A stretch of DNA of 29,843 bases from a bacterium. Lineage in GTDB: Bacteria; KSB1; UBA2214. Positions within the stretch are counted from its first letter, which is position 1, and each line of letters begins with the position of its first letter. The DNA is taken from NCBI GenBank assembly GCA_029560815.1, contig JAKQKF010000308.1, positions 1-29,843 on the forward strand, in the 5' to 3' direction. Under the pieces are notes generated by a model. It was not told where the DNA came from. It saw nothing but the letters and a program-made list of their open reading frames with translations, and ran no database searches. Below are positions 28,417 through 29,843 of the stretch, in pieces. A program made the position numbers and the translations under genes.

Positions 28417-28571
28417 CTCACAGTCACCTGCACACTTCTTCAGAATACGTCAACACCGGTGTATCCATTCGACCAGGCAACGCTCCCGTATATTCCATGG
28501 AAGGAAAGGCATCGACACGGGTGACGGCGGAGGTCCTGCCTGATACCCTACCCTGTGTAACTACGATCTAA
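28413..28571 (+). CDS. Possible small ORF (52 codons)
   Basis: An ATG overlaps the stop of the TPR gene (ATGA junction), and the frame stays open for 52 codons to TAA 28569-28571. The product would start MTHSHLHTSSEYVNTGVSIR and shows no signal, membrane segment or known motif. The stop-start overlap is the only positive sign and there is no separate ribosome site, so it may be chance. It is listed because it would otherwise be unannotated. Confidence 0.2.
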   Translation: MTHSHLHTSSEYVNTGVSIRPGNAPVYSMEGKASTRVTAEVLPDTLPCVTTI

Positions 28572-28580
28572 CCCTTTTGC

Positions 28581-28589
28581 TGGTATAAT
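28581..28589 (+). promoter_or_regulatory. Extended -10 promoter before the exported-protein genes
   Basis: TGGTATAAT contains a perfect TATAAT box (28584-28589) preceded by the TGn extension. No good -35 box is found 16-18 bases upstream, which is usual for extended -10 promoters. Transcription would begin near 28596, about 140 bases before the next start codon, and the transcript would quickly pass through the hairpin at 28615-28641. Confidence 0.5.
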
Positions 28590-28614
28590 GTTTGCAGCTG
28601 TCTGTTGGCACATT

Positions 28615-28641
28615 AAAACCGGCAGTAAAGTGCCCGGTTTT
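28615..28641 (+). terminator. Terminator or attenuator hairpin
   Basis: AAAACCGG at 28615-28622 pairs perfectly with CCGGTTTT at 28634-28641, and CA/TG can extend the stem with one bulged C, leaving the loop GTAAAG. The A-flank and T-flank give it the form of a bidirectional intrinsic terminator, with only a short U-run on the + strand. GGCAC at 28608-28612 is complementary to GTGCC at 28630-28634, offering a competing fold. It could end the operon to the left or attenuate the gene to the right. Confidence 0.55.
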
Positions 28642-28734
28642 CGCCCTTTGTTGTTTCGAAGCAGGACAGGACGAACCGGGTGAGACACATGGCCGTGCGT
28701 CGTGTGACGTCAGCATCTCTCAATCGGACTTGCC

Positions 28735-29187
28735 ATGATTGCTTATAAGCACAAAATTCTGTTCTTCATTCTCCTTGCCGGCGTTCTGCCCCTGCGGGCG
28801 CAGTCCCTCCAGCGGGTAGTCGCCTCTCCTTTCGAGCCCGGATCTCCGGCTGTGATCCGGTTCGAATGGGATAATGGTGCACCCATAACACCGCTGTGGA
28901 GAATGGGGGTTGTATTGCCTCCGGAATTCGATCGCACCCAGCTTCTCCTGGCCGCTTCGCGAAGCATCAATGGCGGTTTTACCGTGGCCAACAGCGGCGA
29001 CACCCTCTGGGTTGTGCGCGGCACCTCCGGCGACCGTGTGACCGGCAGCTCCCGCATGGATCTCTCCGTTGCCAGCATCGGTCTGCCGGCGGATCTGCAG
29101 AAAAGCTACCCCTTTGTATTCATCATCCAGGACAGCAGCCGGCGCGCCCGGTTTTCCGGCACCATGACCCTTTCCCGTGAAGAGTGA
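28735..29187 (+). CDS. Small exported protein, single beta-rich module
   Basis: The 150-residue protein has a clean signal peptide (KHKILFFILLAGVLPLRAQ, cleavage likely after RAQ). The mature chain is about 130 residues of predominantly beta-type sequence: SPAVIRFEWDNGAPITPLW, MGVVLPPEFDRTQL, GGFTVANSGDTLWVV, MDLSVASIGLPA, SYPFVFIIQDSSRRA. The pattern (strand, proline-glycine turn, hydrophobic strand with PPEF, later I-GLP motif) resembles surface-protein modules of the 'FPxxF' kind often found at the start of large exported proteins in FCB bacteria, and it parallels the N-terminal part of the next gene. I do not recognise a named family. The next start codon lies one base after its stop. Confidence 0.7.
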   Translation: MIAYKHKILFFILLAGVLPLRAQSLQRVVASPFEPGSPAVIRFEWDNGAPITPLWRMGVVLPPEFDRTQLLLAASRSINGGFTVANSGDTLWVVRGTSGDRVTGSSRMDLSVASIGLPADLQKSYPFVFIIQDSSRRARFSGTMTLSREE

Positions 29188-29188
29188 C

Positions 29189-29843
29189 ATGCAGCATACT
29201 ATGCCAGGCAAATCCTTGACCAAGAGACTACTTCATACCTTCGCGCTACTCTTTTCGTTTGGCGTATACTCCGCTTCTGTGTCCGCGACGTTTACAGATG
29301 TCAAAGATAGTCTCTCTACATACGCCAGTAGTGCGATGGCTCTTCATATTATCACGTTTACCACACCAGCAACGATATCTTATCAAGGCAGTTTTGAAAT
29401 AGTTTTTCCTGATTCTACGATGCCTTCAGAGCCGAAGTTCGGTCTAATCGATGGACAAATAATTGCGGCATTTGGTCCGCTTGAAACGATTCCATTGGAC
29501 CTAACCAGGTCTGGCGGTGGTATCAAACAAGTTACCGTCTCCGGCAACAAAGTGCGCTGTTATCGCGACGGTAAAGGCACAGATATTTATGCAAATACAA
29601 AGATTACATTACTACTAGCATTGATTAGAAATCCACTGCAAAACCGAAACAATATTGTAATAACACTTAATTACTATGATGGTGGTAGTGAGACCATTGG
29701 GCATTCTGGAACATCATTCGATCATCCTTTCCACATTGATGGCCCTGCGACATCCTTTGTCCTATCAAACGTCGGCACTCAGGCAGCAGGAGTCCCCTTT
29801 CAGCTCCAGGTCATTGACGCCAAAGATGAGTATGGTCACGAGG
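29189..29843 (+). CDS. Large exported surface protein with Ig-like domain (3' partial)
   Basis: The frame is open from ATG 29189 (alternative ATG 29201) to the end of the window, 218 codons, so the gene is cut off. The product has a signal peptide (LTKRLLHTFALLFSFGVYSA, cleavage near VSA), a beta-rich module of about 160 residues with FEIVFPDSTM, VTVSGNKVRCYRDGKG, ITLLLALIRNPLQNRNNIVI, and then the start of an Ig-like repeat, FVLSNVGTQAAGVPFQLQVI followed by DAKDEYGHE. That AGxPFxLxVxAxDxYG pattern is typical of bacterial adhesin or surface Ig-type domains. Codon use (TTA, CTA, ATA, AGA, AAT) and base composition are far more AT-rich than any other gene here, a sign of horizontal transfer or a fast-evolving surface gene. 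Confidence 0.75.
   Translation, partial: MQHTMPGKSLTKRLLHTFALLFSFGVYSASVSATFTDVKDSLSTYASSAMALHIITFTTPATISYQGSFEIVFPDSTMPSEPKFGLIDGQIIAAFGPLETIPLDLTRSGGGIKQVTVSGNKVRCYRDGKGTDIYANTKITLLLALIRNPLQNRNNIVITLNYYDGGSETIGHSGTSFDHPFHIDGPATSFVLSNVGTQAAGVPFQLQVIDAKDEYGHE

Larger units (their letters stand above)
28417..28734 (+). other. 318-base spacer with promoter and hairpin signals
   Basis: Besides the possible small ORF, this gap holds a ten-base palindrome ACACCGGTGT (28453-28462), a short hairpin GGCGG-AGGTC-CTGCC around 28527-28541, an extended -10 promoter box at 28581-28589, and a strong stem at 28615-28641. I see no tRNA or recognised riboswitch here. It separates the tightly packed housekeeping run from the exported-protein genes to the right. 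Confidence 0.5.

Noticed and set aside
28417..28734. tRNA, riboswitch or CRISPR repeat in the spacer
   Set aside because: No cloverleaf T-arm sequence, no recognised aptamer core and no spaced direct repeats are visible.

Overview
The window is a GC-rich, densely packed chromosomal segment from a Gram-negative-type bacterium. SurA-like chaperones, several exported proteins and pilus/competence-type inner-membrane proteins all imply two membranes. Every recognisable gene lies on the + strand. The gene set (mnmG-rsmG, mfd-PPIase-surA, DUF4159-DUF4175, ftsEX, hrcA-grpE-dnaJ, rsmD-coaD-pta) and the large exported Ig-type proteins at the right end fit an uncultured FCB-group lineage (KSB1/Calditrichota-like). 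That placement is inference from family content only; no rRNA is present to test it.

Layout. (1) 1-3000: the 3' part of mnmG overlaps rsmG, followed by murQ. A near-consensus parS centromere site sits in the mnmG/rsmG overlap, although no parAB follows, which suggests an origin-proximal location. (2) 3090-8742: mfd, a single-domain parvulin and a SurA-like two-domain parvulin, closed by a strong intrinsic terminator. (3) 8766-15933: four co-directional genes for exported or membrane proteins: a DUF4159 protein, a roughly 1,120-residue DUF4175-type coiled-coil membrane protein, a TPR protein, and a conserved exported protein with an amidotransferase-like motif. This is the best candidate for an uncharacterised envelope system. 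(4) 15998-18324: a SAM methyltransferase and ftsEX. (5) 18428-21687: hrcA, grpE and dnaJ (dnaK is missing) with a membrane-anchored ComEA-like helix-hairpin-helix protein attached. (6) 21762-28416: a PilM-like protein and a one-gene PilN/PilO-like partner, then rsmD, coaD, pta, an aspartate-type aminotransferase, an FmdB zinc ribbon and a cytoplasmic TPR protein, mostly overlapping or tightly spaced. (7) 28417-29843: a roughly 320-base spacer with a possible 52-codon ORF, an extended -10 promoter and a strong hairpin, then two exported surface-type proteins. The last of these runs off the window and is much more AT-rich than everything before it.

Together the genes cover tRNA/rRNA modification, cell-wall sugar recycling, transcription-coupled repair, outer-membrane protein folding, divisome regulation, heat-shock control, DNA uptake or pilus alignment, and CoA/acetyl-phosphate metabolism. 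I found no tRNA, rRNA, CRISPR array or insertion sequence. Start codons were chosen from Shine-Dalgarno spacing and family N-termini, and alternatives are stated.
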